From: Limnochordales bacterium
GTDB taxonomy: Bacteria; Bacillota; Limnochordia; Limnochordales; DUMU01
NCBI GenBank assembly: GCA_014896315.1
Contig: JADBKP010000006.1
Location: 1 to 64,000, forward strand
DNA length: 64,000 nucleotides
Direction: 5' to 3'
In this document: one piece after another, positions 7,173 to 17,762 of the stretch
Position numbering within the stretch: position 1 is the stretch's first letter
How the letters are laid out: each line of letters starts with the position of its first letter
Notes under the pieces: generated by a model
The model's database searches: none
Seen by the model: the letters and a program-made list of their open reading frames with translations, nothing else
What the model was told of the DNA's origin: nothing
Made by a program: the position numbers and the translations under genes

Positions 7173-9245
7173 CTAATAGCCGCGGATCTTCTCCACAATC
7201 GCCTCCGGCGTGAAGCCGAAATGCCTGGCCACGGCCTCGGCCGGGCCGCTCTCGCCAAAGCTCTCGATGCTGATCACCTGGTCTCCGGGCCGGGCCAGCC
7301 GGTACCACCCGCTGCCGACGCCGGCCTCGATAAACACCCGCCGCCCCGATTGCGGCAGTACCGACCGTTGGTACTCGGTGGGCTGGCGCAGGAAACGCTC
7401 CCGGCAGGGCATCGAGACGACGCGGCAGTGGTAGCCGAGGCTTGCCAGCTTCTCGGCTGCGGCCAGGGCAAGCGCGACTTCGCTACCGCTGGCCACCAGC
7501 GTCAGTTTCCGTTCATCGTCGCCACCGTTACCGTTACCTGTCAGCGAATTCGAAGCCGTATGGTCGGGTCCGCGGTCGGTGGAGGCGGCAGGCAGCACCT
7601 GCAGGAGATAACCGCCCCTCCTTACACCTTCGGCGACCACCTCCGGGGGATGGGGCAGCACCGGGAGATTCTGGCGGGTCAGCACCAGAGCGGTGGGGCC
7701 GTCGGTGCGCCGGAGCGCCTCGATCCAGGCCTGCCGGCTCTCCTCGGCGTCGGCCGGACGGATGACCTCAAGGTTGGGAATGAGGCGGAGTGACTCCAGC
7801 TGTTCGACTGGCTGGTGCGTGGGACCATCTTCGCCAACGTAGATTGAGTCATGGGTAAAGACGTAGATCACCGGCTGGCCCATCAATGCGGCCAGGCGAA
7901 TCGCCGGTCGCATGTAATCCGCGAAGACCAGGAAGGTCGAACCAAAGGCCCGGAAGCCCCGGTGCAGGCTGAGACCGTTGAGAATTGCCGCCATGGCATG
8001 TTCCCGCACGCCGAAGTGGAAGTTGCGGCCGCGGAAATCTCCTCGGGCAACATCTCCTTCGCCTTTAAGGTAGGTGTAGGTCGAGGGCGCGAGGTCGGCC
8101 GAACCGCCCACTAGATAGTGAACTTTCTTCGCGCAAGCCGCCAACACCTTACCGCCCGAACTGCGGGTCGACACCATCTCGCCGGGGGTAAAGTGCGGGA
8201 GAGCCTCCTCCAGGTCCTCGGGCAGCTGCAGCTCCATGGCCTCTTGCCATTCTTTGGCCTCCTGCGGATAAGCGGCTTGCCAGGCTGCAAACCGTTCTTC
8301 CCAGTTCTGGCGGACCGCTGCCCACGCCTGCCGGCGGGAGGCGAAGAACTCGTACACCTCGGCTGGTACATAGAAGGACTCCTCCGGCCAGCCGAGCTTC
8401 TGCTTGAGCGCCGCCACCGCTTCTGCGCCCAGCGGAGCTCCGTGGGCCTCGGCACTGTCTTCCTTCAAGCTCCCTTTCCCGATGCGGGTATGGGCCACAA
8501 TCAGATGCGGCCGTTCCTCCTGGCTTTGGGCATATTCCAGCGCCTGCCGCAGCCCTTCGACATCGTACCCATCGACCTCCACCACGTCCCAGCCCAAAGC
8601 CTTGTATCTGCCGGTCACCGACTCGGTGAAAGCGAGCTCAGTGCTCCCTTCGATGGAGATCCTGTTGCAGTCATAGATCACGATCAGCCGGCCCAGTCCC
8701 AGGTGTCCGGCCAGAGATGAGGCTTCGTTGGTTATCCCCTCCATCATGTCGCCGTCGCCTGCGAGGACATAAGTCCGGTGGTCGACGATGGTGTGCCCGG
8801 GCCGGTTGTAGCGGGCGGCCAGCATCCGTTCGGCGATGGCCATTCCCACCGCCGTGCTCAGCCCCTGTCCCAGCGGTCCGGTGGTGGTCTCAACCCCGGG
8901 AGTGCGGCCGTACTCGGGATGGCCGGGGGTTCGGGAGCCAAGCTGGCGGAAGTTTACCAGTTCCGCCAGCGGGAGATCGTAACCGGTCAGGTGCAGCAGG
9001 GCATAAAGCCACATCGACCCGTGCCCTGCTGACAATACGAAGCGGTCCCGGTCGGGCCATTGCGGCTGGGTGGGATCGTGCTTCAGCACTTCACCAAAGA
9101 GCAATGCTCCGATCTCTGCCGTCCCGAGCGGTAGCCCCGGGTGACCCGACCTGGCCTTCTCTATAGCTTCGGCGCTCAGCACCCGGACCGTGTTGGCGAT
9201 CAACTCTATCATCCTCGGCTCGATCTTCCCTGCCCGCAGCTCCAT
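7173..9245 (-). CDS. tkt: Transketolase
   Basis: IELIANTVRVLSAEAIEKARSGHPGLPLGTAEIGALLFGEVL; full-length 690 aa; thiamine-binding and pyrimidine domains present. Confidence 0.97.
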   Translation of the reverse strand: MELRAGKIEPRMIELIANTVRVLSAEAIEKARSGHPGLPLGTAEIGALLFGEVLKHDPTQPQWPDRDRFVLSAGHGSMWLYALLHLTGYDLPLAELVNFRQLGSRTPGHPEYGRTPGVETTTGPLGQGLSTAVGMAIAERMLAARYNRPGHTIVDHRTYVLAGDGDMMEGITNEASSLAGHLGLGRLIVIYDCNRISIEGSTELAFTESVTGRYKALGWDVVEVDGYDVEGLRQALEYAQSQEERPHLIVAHTRIGKGSLKEDSAEAHGAPLGAEAVAALKQKLGWPEESFYVPAEVYEFFASRRQAWAAVRQNWEERFAAWQAAYPQEAKEWQEAMELQLPEDLEEALPHFTPGEMVSTRSSGGKVLAACAKKVHYLVGGSADLAPSTYTYLKGEGDVARGDFRGRNFHFGVREHAMAAILNGLSLHRGFRAFGSTFLVFADYMRPAIRLAALMGQPVIYVFTHDSIYVGEDGPTHQPVEQLESLRLIPNLEVIRPADAEESRQAWIEALRRTDGPTALVLTRQNLPVLPHPPEVVAEGVRRGGYLLQVLPAASTDRGPDHTASNSLTGNGNGGDDERKLTLVASGSEVALALAAAEKLASLGYHCRVVSMPCRERFLRQPTEYQRSVLPQSGRRVFIEAGVGSGWYRLARPGDQVISIESFGESGPAEAVARHFGFTPEAIVEKIRGY

Positions 9246-9307
9246 ATGTGACTCTCTCGCTCCTTCCGGGATGGTCTGGACTCGCTCACAAAGTTCTCGT
9301 TACCAAA

Positions 9308-10669
9308 TCATACACCCGGCAGCTTCTCCCCATTTCGGAGCGCACGCCATGCTTCCTTCCAGGAGACCCGCCGGAAGCGAAGTATGTTGGCGTGATAGAG
9401 GCGGGCCGCGAGCAGGATGGTGAGCAACGTCAGAACGATGGAGAGTGCCACCTGCCAGGCGGGTACCGGTGTCAATATCACCCGGGTGAACATTACCATC
9501 GGCGTAAAGAAGGGAATGAGTGAACCGATCACCGCCAGCAGGTTGTCAGAACGCGTGAACGAGGAGAAAGCGAGGAAGTAGGCGATGATGATTAACGTGA
9601 TAGTGGGGAACATCACCGCGTTCATCTCTTCAACCCGGCTGGCCATGGAGGCGAACCCCGCGTTGAGAACGGCATACAGGAAGTATCCCAAAAGGAAGAA
9701 GAGGGTGAAGTAAAGGAGAATCGGCAGGGGGATCGCGGCGAGGAGCGACGCCCCGTTCTCCAGAGGCAGTAACCTTTGCAGCTGCCCGGAGGAGAGAGTG
9801 ATGACCAGCCCACCCGCGGTCCAGATGCCGAACTGCAAAAGGCCGGCCAGCCCGATGCCGAGCACCTTGCCGATCAAAATATGAATGGGTCGGGCGGCCG
9901 ACACGAGCATCTCCACCACGCGGCTGCTCTTCTCCTGCACCACGCCCATGGCGATCATGTTGCCGTAGAGGATGGCGGCCATGTAGAGGGCGATCAGCAG
10001 GAAGTACGTCAGGATTTCTGAGAAAACCTGTGCGCGGTCGCTAAAGCGGGGGCTGACGTCCCGTCCCTCTACCAGCGTCGGGACGGAGATGGTCGCAATC
10101 TGCTCCGGGGAGAGCCCCGCTTCGCGGGCTCGATAGAGTGCGGCCACCGGTTCAACGACGGCCCGCACGAAGCCGATTTCGGTGTTGCTAACCTCTTTGC
10201 GCGTAAAGCGAACTTTAAGTGAACCCTCTTCTTTTCCAATCCAAATATAGGCGTCAATCCTCCCCTCTTTGACGAGGGGGTCGAGTTGTGCCTGAGTTCT
10301 TGCCCAATCGGCGCCGGGTGGGAGGCTGCGGACGGCACTCTCCTGGCTTTCGGCAGGGGATACGAAATGCCAGCTCGGGCGGAAGGCCGCAGGAATGCTG
10401 CCAAGCGCCTGCGTTAACTCCTGGACCAGCGCTCGTGGCTCTCCCGCCTCGGGTTGCCATTCGGGTCCCGTTATGACGACAACCTCCACAGGGTCGGCGG
10501 CGTCGCGAGAGGCCAGGTAGTCGATAAGCGCGGGAACGAAGGAGAGCCCGATCAAGAGCAACAAGCCGATGATGGTGGTGATGATGTAGGCACGGTTGTG
10601 TACCAGCTGACGGAACTCGCGGCTGGCGACTACCCACCAGCTGGCCGGGGCCGTTTTGAATTCACTCAT
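9308..10669 (-). CDS. ABC-2 type transporter permease (NatB-like)
   Basis: NatB-like topology; EILTYFLLIALYMAAILYGNMIAMGVVQEKSSRVVEMLVSAARP. Confidence 0.9.
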   Translation of the reverse strand: MSEFKTAPASWWVVASREFRQLVHNRAYIITTIIGLLLLIGLSFVPALIDYLASRDAADPVEVVVITGPEWQPEAGEPRALVQELTQALGSIPAAFRPSWHFVSPAESQESAVRSLPPGADWARTQAQLDPLVKEGRIDAYIWIGKEEGSLKVRFTRKEVSNTEIGFVRAVVEPVAALYRAREAGLSPEQIATISVPTLVEGRDVSPRFSDRAQVFSEILTYFLLIALYMAAILYGNMIAMGVVQEKSSRVVEMLVSAARPIHILIGKVLGIGLAGLLQFGIWTAGGLVITLSSGQLQRLLPLENGASLLAAIPLPILLYFTLFFLLGYFLYAVLNAGFASMASRVEEMNAVMFPTITLIIIAYFLAFSSFTRSDNLLAVIGSLIPFFTPMVMFTRVILTPVPAWQVALSIVLTLLTILLAARLYHANILRFRRVSWKEAWRALRNGEKLPGV

Positions 10670-11585
10670 TGCCAGCTTCTCCTCCCATGATTGTGATGTA
10701 GACGTCTTCGAGAGACGGAGGTGTTACCTCAAAGCGGGTGACCGTGGCGCCGGTCGCGACTGCCTGCCGCAGTACCTGCTGCGGGTCGAAACCGGCCGGC
10801 ACCTCGACCTCCCAGCCAGCCGGGGTGTGCCTTGGCGCAGGTAGCTCGGCAAAAGAGCGCAGGAGTTCGACCGTCCCGTCGCGCCCGCCGTCTACCTGGA
10901 GCCGCAAAAGCATCCGCCCAGTGGAACGGCGTACTTCATCCACTGTCCCTTCCACCACAATCTGACCGCCGCGGATCAGCGCCATCCGCTGGCACAACTC
11001 CTCGACGTGTTCCATGCGGTGGGTGGAAAAAAGAATGGTGGTACCTTGAGTGGCAAGGCTGACGAGCGCCTCCTTGAGTAGACGCACGTTTACGGGGTCG
11101 AGGCCGGAAAACGGTTCATCTAGAATGAGGAGTTCGGGATGGTGGAGCAGCGCAGCAACGAATTGCACTTTCTGGGCATTACCCTTGCTGAGCTCTTCCA
11201 CTTTCTTGGTGGCGTGTTCGGTCAGATCGAGCCGGGCAATCCACTCATCAATCTCACGGTCGACGCCGGGGCCGCTGATGCCGTGCAAAGCGGCGAAAAA
11301 GCGTAACTGTTCCCGGATGGTCATGTTGGGGTAGAGACCCCGTTCCTCCGGGAGGTAACCGAAGTAGCGTGATGCCACTTTACGGACGGGCTGTCCTTTC
11401 CAGGTGATCTCGCCCCGGTCCGGGTTGAGAATGGTCATGATCATTCTCATAGTGGTGGTTTTCCCGGCCCCGTTTGGTCCGATCAGGCCGTAGATCATGC
11501 CCGGTGGGACATCCAGAGAGACCTTTCGTACTGCCGCGATATCACCGAACGACTTGCTTACTTCCCTTACCGCCAGCCCCACGCT
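10662..11585 (-). CDS. ABC transporter ATP-binding protein (NatA-like)
   Basis: Walker A GPNGAGKTTT, LSKGNAQKVQF signature, LLILDEPFSGLDP; overlaps the permease start; 5' part of the ORF track is probably non-coding. Confidence 0.93.
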   Translation of the reverse strand, partial: SVGLAVREVSKSFGDIAAVRKVSLDVPPGMIYGLIGPNGAGKTTTMRMIMTILNPDRGEITWKGQPVRKVASRYFGYLPEERGLYPNMTIREQLRFFAALHGISGPGVDREIDEWIARLDLTEHATKKVEELSKGNAQKVQFVAALLHHPELLILDEPFSGLDPVNVRLLKEALVSLATQGTTILFSTHRMEHVEELCQRMALIRGGQIVVEGTVDEVRRSTGRMLLRLQVDGGRDGTVELLRSFAELPAPRHTPAGWEVEVPAGFDPQQVLRQAVATGATVTRFEVTPPSLEDVYITIMGGEAGNE

Positions 11586-11810
11586 GGCACCTCCTCGGCA
11601 ATAGGTTGCTCGACTGCCACTGCAGCAAGCGGCCGGCCCGCCGACCGCTGACACTCAAGCGTACCATACCGCTTTCCACGGCTCAACTTGACGCAATTCT
11701 ACTCTACCTGGGCTGCAGGAAGCCAGCGGGCCAGGAAGAATTGGGGGAAAACGAGGCACTGGTCAGACCACGGCAATACACGGTTCACATGCAGAAAGGA
11801 GTCCGCAGGG

Positions 11811-12620
11811 GTGAACTACGCGCAAGATAGGACCCGGGTTCAGCCACTCCGGCGCTTGCAGTTTGAGCGGTTGGCGGTAGAGGTATACAAGACGCGGGAG
11901 GATATGGGTGCGGCGGCCGCAGCACGGGTGGCGGAGGCGTTGCGGCAGACCCTGGCCGCCCGCAGCGGGCCGCACGGGGCGCGAATCATCTTTGCCGCCG
12001 CTCCCTCGCAAAACGAGTTTCTCCACTTTCTGCAGCAGGAAGGAGGTATCGATTGGTCGCGGGTAGTCGGTTTCCACCTGGATGAGTATTTGGGGCTGCC
12101 GGCCGACGCGCCGCAGAGTTTCCGCACTTATCTCCGCAACCACATCATCACCGCGGTCAAGCCGGGCGTGATGAACTGGATCAACGGTGAGTGTGCCGAT
12201 CCGGCTGCCGAATGTGAAAGGTATGCGCGGCTTCTGGACTCCAGTCCCCTGGACGTGGCCTGCGTAGGCATAGGGGAAAACGGTCATCTGGCCTTCAACG
12301 ACCCGCCGGTAGCCGATTTTGCCGATCCGGTCAGTGTCAAGGTGGTGGAGCTCGATCCCCGCGACCGCCAACAGCAGGTGAATGATGGCTGTTTTCCTGA
12401 CCTGGAGGCGGTACCCAGGTACGCCATAACGGTGACGATCCCGCCCATCATGCGCAGCCGGTTCATCTCCTGTGTAGTACCAGGGCCGCGCAAGGCGGAA
12501 GCGGTACGGGCGGCGTTGACCGGACCGATCACCACGGACTGCCCGGCTTCGATACTGCGCCGGCATCCCAATGCAGTGCTCTTCCTGGATGAAGCGGCAG
12601 CCTCGCTTCTCACCCTCTAG
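11811..12620 (+). CDS. nagB: Glucosamine-6-phosphate deaminase/isomerase family
   Basis: FHLDEYLGLPADAPQSFRTYLRNHI, GIGENGHLAFNDPP; GTG start at 11811 preceded by AGGAG. Confidence 0.9.
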   Translation: MNYAQDRTRVQPLRRLQFERLAVEVYKTREDMGAAAAARVAEALRQTLAARSGPHGARIIFAAAPSQNEFLHFLQQEGGIDWSRVVGFHLDEYLGLPADAPQSFRTYLRNHIITAVKPGVMNWINGECADPAAECERYARLLDSSPLDVACVGIGENGHLAFNDPPVADFADPVSVKVVELDPRDRQQQVNDGCFPDLEAVPRYAITVTIPPIMRSRFISCVVPGPRKAEAVRAALTGPITTDCPASILRRHPNAVLFLDEAAASLLTL

Positions 12621-12654
12621 TGGTCTCACACTGCCTGCAGGTGCCGCAGGTGGC

Positions 12655-14892
12655 TCATAGTCTTACCTGGACCACGTCCCGATCGAGCCCGGCGAGCGCT
12701 GCTGCCACGTTGGCCTGCAGCCGGCGGTCGTGGGGCAGAGCGGTTGCCATCTGGCGTAGCAGGTCGATGGCCTGCCGGCAGATGAAGAAAAGATCGCCGG
12801 GCTCAAGTCCCCATTCCTGCAGGATCTCGAGCAGGCTTGCTCCGGCGGCCCAGGCCTGTACCGGCGCGGCTACGGGGACGCAAAGGTAAAGATCCTCGTC
12901 TTCGGCAAGGGTCAGGTGGGCGGTGCGGGCGGTCCGCCGCAGGCGGTCGGCCACGGCTGACACCTCGCCCCACCAGCCCGGAGGATGCAGGCGAAGGTGC
13001 AGCCCGCCCTCGGGGTCGCTCTCCTCGTAGGCAAGGGCGGCGGAGAGCCCGGCCAGCTCAGGAGGCGTGAGCCGTTGCGGAATGCCCTCATAGAGCAGTT
13101 CTGCCACAAGCAGCTCTCTTACATAAAGGTTGCGGCTGATCTCTCCCCGGGGCAGAAGGTCGGGGAAGGCGCAGGCGTCCGGGAAGGCTATGTGGCCGAG
13201 AACTTCCAGGACGCGTAGACGCCGAAGGTACTCATTCAGCAGAGAAGTGAGTGTAGGTGGAGGACCGGAGCCGCCTTCGGTACGGCGCTGCTGGTGCACC
13301 GCCAGGGATTTTTGCAAGAGTTCCCGGACTCCCTGGACGCCCCGTTCCAGCGTCAGGTTGAGGACCAGACTGTAGGAGAGGTGGAGCTGGCTGTTGACCG
13401 GTTCGGGGAGGACGGAGTCCCAGTCGGTCAGGGGCAGGATGCGTTCGAAATCGCTGCGGGCCAGCCAGCGCGCCAGATCGGCAAAGTCGATCCTGCTGAT
13501 CACCGTTCCCACCCGATCCAGGCCGCGTCGGCCGGCCCGCCCGGCCATCTGCAGGTACTCCTGCCGAGTGAGAAACCGTGTTCCGGTCCCGGTCTGTTTC
13601 ACCAGAGAGTCAAAACAGACCGAGCGCACCGGCATGTTGACTCCTACGGCGAAGGTCTCGGTCGCATAGAGCACGCGCAGGACCCGACGCTCCAGGAGGT
13701 TCTCGACAATCCGCTTCACCGCAGGCAGGAGGCCGGCGTGATGATAGGCGATGCCCCTACGCCATAGCTCGAGCAATACCGGCAGGTCTGGTATCTGCGC
13801 CGGTTCGAGTCCCAGTTGGTCCAGGGTCTGTTTGACGGTGACGCGTACAGTCTCTTTTTCGACCGGCCGCAGGAAGTCCCGCCGGCGGGCGAGCTCTGCC
13901 GCCCGCTCCTCGGTGCCGCGGCGGCTGAAGACGAAGTAGAGGGTGGGGAAGAGCCGTTCCTGCTGGATGAACTGCACAAGGTCGAGGTGGGTGGTCCGCC
14001 TTACCGGCTCAACCTCCGGTGACAGGCGCTGCATAACCAACCGGTGGCGCAGGTGGGCAGCCATCTCCGTCCCGGGAATCGTCTCCGCTTTGGTGTCCAG
14101 TTCGTCCCGGTCGGGAAAGATGCTGTCACTGAAAGCGGTGAGCAGCCCCGGGAGGTCCACCGCTCCGCAGGCATTGTTGAAATAGAGGTGGACCAGGGGT
14201 ACGCTCCGTTCACTGGATACTACCAGCGAGCATGGCTCTCCCTGGACGGCGGCGATCCAGCCGGCCAGCTCCCGGCCGTTGGCAATGGTAGCGGACAGCC
14301 CCAGGATGTGGACACCCCGGGGCAGCAGAAGAATGATCTCCTCCCAGACCGTGCCGCGGGTTGGATGACCGAGGTAGTGGATTTCGTCCAGTATCACCCA
14401 GGCCAGACCGGACAGGCGCCGGTCCTGTTGCTTGCGCAACAGGAGGTTACGCAGCACCTCCGCGGTCATGAGCAGAAGGGGAGCGTCTGTCTGGTAGCTG
14501 ATATCGCCGGTCAGGATACCCACATTCTGCTGGCCAAAGCGCTTTCTGAACTCCCGGTACTTCTGGTTAACTAGCGCTTTGATCGGACCGGTATAGATCA
14601 GGCGGCCTCCGTCCGCCAGGGTTTTTTCCACCAGGTAGTCGGCGATCAGAGTCTTGCCGGAGCCGGTTGGAGCACACACCAGCGTGGAGGTTGCCTGGTT
14701 CAGGTGCATGATGGCCCGGGTCTGGAACTCGTCCAGGGTCAGATGGCGGTAGTGGGTTACCAGGACCGGACCGGCCTTTTCCCGGCGTCCGCGTGATGAA
14801 TGACCCACATGCATCCCCCTTCTGCCGGCCGCTTTTTCGGTAATAGTACTGCTTGCCGTTGACAAGGGGATATCCACCCGGTAGGATAGCAT
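12655..14892 (-). CDS. Ski2-like DEAD/H-box superfamily II helicase
   Basis: APTGSGKTLIADYL, ILDEIHYLGHPTRGTVWEEI, LGLSATIANG, ATETFAVGVNMPVRSV, QMAGRAGRRGLD. Confidence 0.92.
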   Translation of the reverse strand: MLSYRVDIPLSTASSTITEKAAGRRGMHVGHSSRGRREKAGPVLVTHYRHLTLDEFQTRAIMHLNQATSTLVCAPTGSGKTLIADYLVEKTLADGGRLIYTGPIKALVNQKYREFRKRFGQQNVGILTGDISYQTDAPLLLMTAEVLRNLLLRKQQDRRLSGLAWVILDEIHYLGHPTRGTVWEEIILLLPRGVHILGLSATIANGRELAGWIAAVQGEPCSLVVSSERSVPLVHLYFNNACGAVDLPGLLTAFSDSIFPDRDELDTKAETIPGTEMAAHLRHRLVMQRLSPEVEPVRRTTHLDLVQFIQQERLFPTLYFVFSRRGTEERAAELARRRDFLRPVEKETVRVTVKQTLDQLGLEPAQIPDLPVLLELWRRGIAYHHAGLLPAVKRIVENLLERRVLRVLYATETFAVGVNMPVRSVCFDSLVKQTGTGTRFLTRQEYLQMAGRAGRRGLDRVGTVISRIDFADLARWLARSDFERILPLTDWDSVLPEPVNSQLHLSYSLVLNLTLERGVQGVRELLQKSLAVHQQRRTEGGSGPPPTLTSLLNEYLRRLRVLEVLGHIAFPDACAFPDLLPRGEISRNLYVRELLVAELLYEGIPQRLTPPELAGLSAALAYEESDPEGGLHLRLHPPGWWGEVSAVADRLRRTARTAHLTLAEDEDLYLCVPVAAPVQAWAAGASLLEILQEWGLEPGDLFFICRQAIDLLRQMATALPHDRRLQANVAAALAGLDRDVVQVRL

Positions 14893-14907
14893 TTAACAAC
14901 CTTCCCC

Positions 14908-15270
14908 GTGCACAACGATGACGGAGAGGAGTAGCCGGAGAAGGCGGCGGACAGAGAGGCGGCCGCCTGCTGAGAGGTCGCCCGCCTGCCTGGCCGGTGA
15001 AGTTCGCTCCTGAGTTGCAGGCTGAAGTGGCTGACTCAAGCCATTGTAGGCCGGGCCGGTGTCCCACCGTTACAGGGGAGCGGGCCTCACAGACGCGGGG
15101 ACGGGGGTGGTGCGGGCATCAGCACGTGCCGCCCGCAGAATACGACACCCGCGGAAGTGGCGCCCGGCAGAGTGGTCCGGGTCTACTCGCCCTCGATTTG
15201 GGCAAAGAAGCCCGGGCAATTCAGGTGGTACCGCGGGAGAGACCTCGCCCTGAAACGGCGAGGTTTTTTG
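14908..15270 (+). promoter_or_regulatory. T-box leader with apparent UUC (Phe) specifier, upstream of DAHP synthase
   Basis: T-box core CAGGTGGTACCGCGGG at 15222-15237; terminator CCTCGCC-ctgaaac-GGCGAGG-TTTTTT at 15243-15269; specifier TTC at 15003-15005 by alignment to the trpS leader. Confidence 0.88.
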
Positions 15271-15342
15271 TTTTTCCCCAATGCGGGTTGGATAGCCGCC
15301 GCCGGGGTTGGGATTGTCAGGATCGCTAAGGGGGCGTTATCG

Positions 15343-16437
15343 ATGATCATCGTTATGCGTATGGGGGCAACCGAGGCTGAGATCAATGAAGTCAGTCGCC
15401 GGCTGGCCGACCTGGGGCTGCGAGCCCACCCTATTTACGGCGAGAAGCGTACGGTAATCGGCGCTGTAGGTGAGGGAAGATTCCCGGATCGGGAGTCACT
15501 TGAGGCGCTTCCGGGAGTTGAACGGGTGATTCCCATTCTGGAGCCGTTCAAGCTGGTAAACAGGGCGGTTAACCCGGCCGGTAGTATCGTGCGAGTGGGA
15601 GATGTTCCCATCGGTGGCGAAGAGGTAGTGATCATCGCCGGGCCATGCGCCGTGGAGAGCTGGCCTCAGCTTATCTCCACGGCCCGGGCGGTGAAAGCGG
15701 CGGGCGCCCGGATCCTCCGGGGCGGAGCGTTCAAACCCCGGACATCACCCTACAGCTTCCAGGGATTGGGCAAAGAGGCGCTGGAGCTTCTTGCCCGTGC
15801 CCGCCAGGCTACCGGGCTTCCGGTGGTGACCGAAGTCCTCTCGGTCCGTCAGGTTGAACTGGTGGCGCAGTACGCGGACGCTTTGCAGATCGGCGCGAGA
15901 AACATGCAAAACTTTGAACTTTTGCGGGAGGTCGGCCGTCAGAACAAACCGGTTCTCCTCAAACGGGGGCTCTCCGCCACTATTGAGGAGTGGCTGATGG
16001 CGGCCGAGTACATCGCAAGCGAGGGGAACCAGCAGATTGTCCTGGTGGAGCGGGGGATCCGCACCTACGAGAATACCACCCGCAGCACGCTGGATGTGAG
16101 TGCGGTGGTCGTGGCCCGGGGACTGACCCACCTTCCCATCCTGGTCGATCCGAGCCATGCTGCCGGCCGGCGCGACTGGGTGGCGGGGCTTGGCCGTGCG
16201 GGGATAGCGGCCGGGGCAGATGGCCTCATGATCGAGGTGCACCCCAATCCGCAGGAGGCGTTGTCGGATGGCCCGCAGGCCTTGACGCCGGAGATGTTTG
16301 CCGAACTGATGCGTGCGCTCAGACCCCTGGTGCTGGCGGTGGGCCGCACGCTGGCCCCGGCGGCGACTGTCCCGGATCAAGGACAGGTAACGCCAGTGGC
16401 AGCCGGGGCGCTAGAGGGTTTGGGTCTTTCTGGTTGA
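15343..16437 (+). CDS. aroF: 3-deoxy-7-phosphoheptulonate synthase (DAHP synthase, beta type)
   Basis: [17 protein letters not shown]... N-terminal regulatory-like domain; [41 protein letters not shown]. Confidence 0.95.
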   Translation: MIIVMRMGATEAEINEVSRRLADLGLRAHPIYGEKRTVIGAVGEGRFPDRESLEALPGVERVIPILEPFKLVNRAVNPAGSIVRVGDVPIGGEEVVIIAGPCAVESWPQLISTARAVKAAGARILRGGAFKPRTSPYSFQGLGKEALELLARARQATGLPVVTEVLSVRQVELVAQYADALQIGARNMQNFELLREVGRQNKPVLLKRGLSATIEEWLMAAEYIASEGNQQIVLVERGIRTYENTTRSTLDVSAVVVARGLTHLPILVDPSHAAGRRDWVAGLGRAGIAAGADGLMIEVHPNPQEALSDGPQALTPEMFAELMRALRPLVLAVGRTLAPAATVPDQGQVTPVAAGALEGLGLSG

Positions 16438-16446
16438 GCTGGTCCG

Positions 16447-17241
16447 TTGGGCTTCTGCGAAAGGAGGAACATGAGGAGAATGATGAAAACCGGTATCATA
16501 AGCGTTGTCGGTCTTCTGCTGCTTGGGTTTACTCTTCTGGTCGATCCAGGTGCCGGCGTGATGGCTGCGGCGGCACCGGCCCAAGCCCCGCTCGAGATAA
16601 CGGTGCAGGGCGTGGGCGACTCCCGGGTGACTCCAGATATAGCCTACGTATGGATCGGTACCGAAACCAGGGCAGCTTCGGCGTCCGCGGCGCAAAAAGA
16701 GAGTGCAGCAGTGGTTGAACGGTTACTGGGCGTACTTACCCGGTATGCCCCTGGCGACCGCATCAAGACCGTGGAGTTCTCGCTCTATCGCATGGAGGTC
16801 TGGAACGAGAGAGAACAGCGGAGCGTGCCCGGGGATTTCATCATCCGCCATGTGTTTGAAGTTCCGGTGCCGGATCTATCCAAGGTGGCGGTGGTGATCG
16901 ACGAGGGGATAGCCGCGGGGGCGACCGTGGTTCACAATGTACGGTACTCCGTGAACGATCCCAGAGGCGCTCAAGATGAGGCGTTGCAGGCAGCTTACGA
17001 GGACGCCCTGCGCAAGGCACGTCTTCTGGCCGCCCGGAGCGGGTACGTTCTCACCGGAGTGACCAGGATACAGGAGAGTTCCGTTATCGAGCCTGTCTTT
17101 GCTGCGGAAGGGGGAGCTGCCCTCCGGGCTGCTCCGGATGCCTTCATGCCCGGGCAGCTGAAGATCAGCGCCATGCTGTCTGTCACCTTCCGGGCGGTTC
17201 CCGTCGGAGCGGCCGAAGCTGAACCCTCCAGCCGCCAGTAA
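16447..17241 (+). CDS. SIMPL (DUF541) domain secreted protein
   Basis: Signal peptide; ITVQGVGDSRVTPDIAYVWIGTETRAASASAAQKESAAVVERLL. Confidence 0.85.
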   Translation: MGFCERRNMRRMMKTGIISVVGLLLLGFTLLVDPGAGVMAAAAPAQAPLEITVQGVGDSRVTPDIAYVWIGTETRAASASAAQKESAAVVERLLGVLTRYAPGDRIKTVEFSLYRMEVWNEREQRSVPGDFIIRHVFEVPVPDLSKVAVVIDEGIAAGATVVHNVRYSVNDPRGAQDEALQAAYEDALRKARLLAARSGYVLTGVTRIQESSVIEPVFAAEGGAALRAAPDAFMPGQLKISAMLSVTFRAVPVGAAEAEPSSRQ

Positions 17242-17401
17242 CGTCTGGGCGGCTTGACGCGGATCCTGGCTTGCCGGCAGGAGAGAGTTGCGGCTGCGTG
17301 CGGACCAAACGGCATGAGAACGAACGAAGCCGGTCGTCATATACCCAACGACCGGCTTCCCGTTTTCGGACGTTTGTCTTGCCGCCTTTTTCGGAGTCTG
17401 T

Positions 17402-17710
17402 TCACGCCTTCCTGCCGGGCGAGCCCCACTTGGCCTGAAACTCTTCCGCCGACAGCTTGTACCAGTCAGCATTCTTCTCAATGAACGACTGCATATCCTC
17501 GGGCACGTCATCGCCAGGATAGATGGCCGACACCGGGCATACCGGCTCGCAGGCGCCGCACTCGATGCATTCATCGGGATCGATGTAGAGCTGCTCAACT
17601 TCAGCGTATTGGTCTTCCGACTTGCCGGGATGGATGCAGTCGACAGGGCATACCTCTACGCAGGCGGTGTCTTTGGTGCCGATACAGGGTTGAGTGATCA
17701 CGAATGCCAC
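17402..17710 (-). CDS. Ferredoxin with two Fe-S cluster motifs
   Basis: CIGTKDTACVEVCPVDCI ... CIECGACEPVCPVSAI. Confidence 0.95.
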   Translation of the reverse strand: MAFVITQPCIGTKDTACVEVCPVDCIHPGKSEDQYAEVEQLYIDPDECIECGACEPVCPVSAIYPGDDVPEDMQSFIEKNADWYKLSAEEFQAKWGSPGRKA

Positions 17711-17762
17711 GGGCAGTTCCTCCTTGGGTTTCTTTTAGCCTGGCTATTATAACCCAAAACTA

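Noticed and set aside
11688-11810. N-terminal extension of nagB in the ORF track (start 11688)
   Set aside because: Non-homologous leader; GTG at 11811 with AGGAG spacing fits the known protein start better.
12837-14892. Numerous 60-180 aa antisense ORFs within the helicase gene and similar ones in other genes
   Set aside because: Expected by chance in high-GC coding DNA; no domain motifs.
15157-15342. Long N-terminal extension of aroF in the ORF track
   Set aside because: This stretch is the T-box antiterminator/terminator; the protein starts at ATG 15343.
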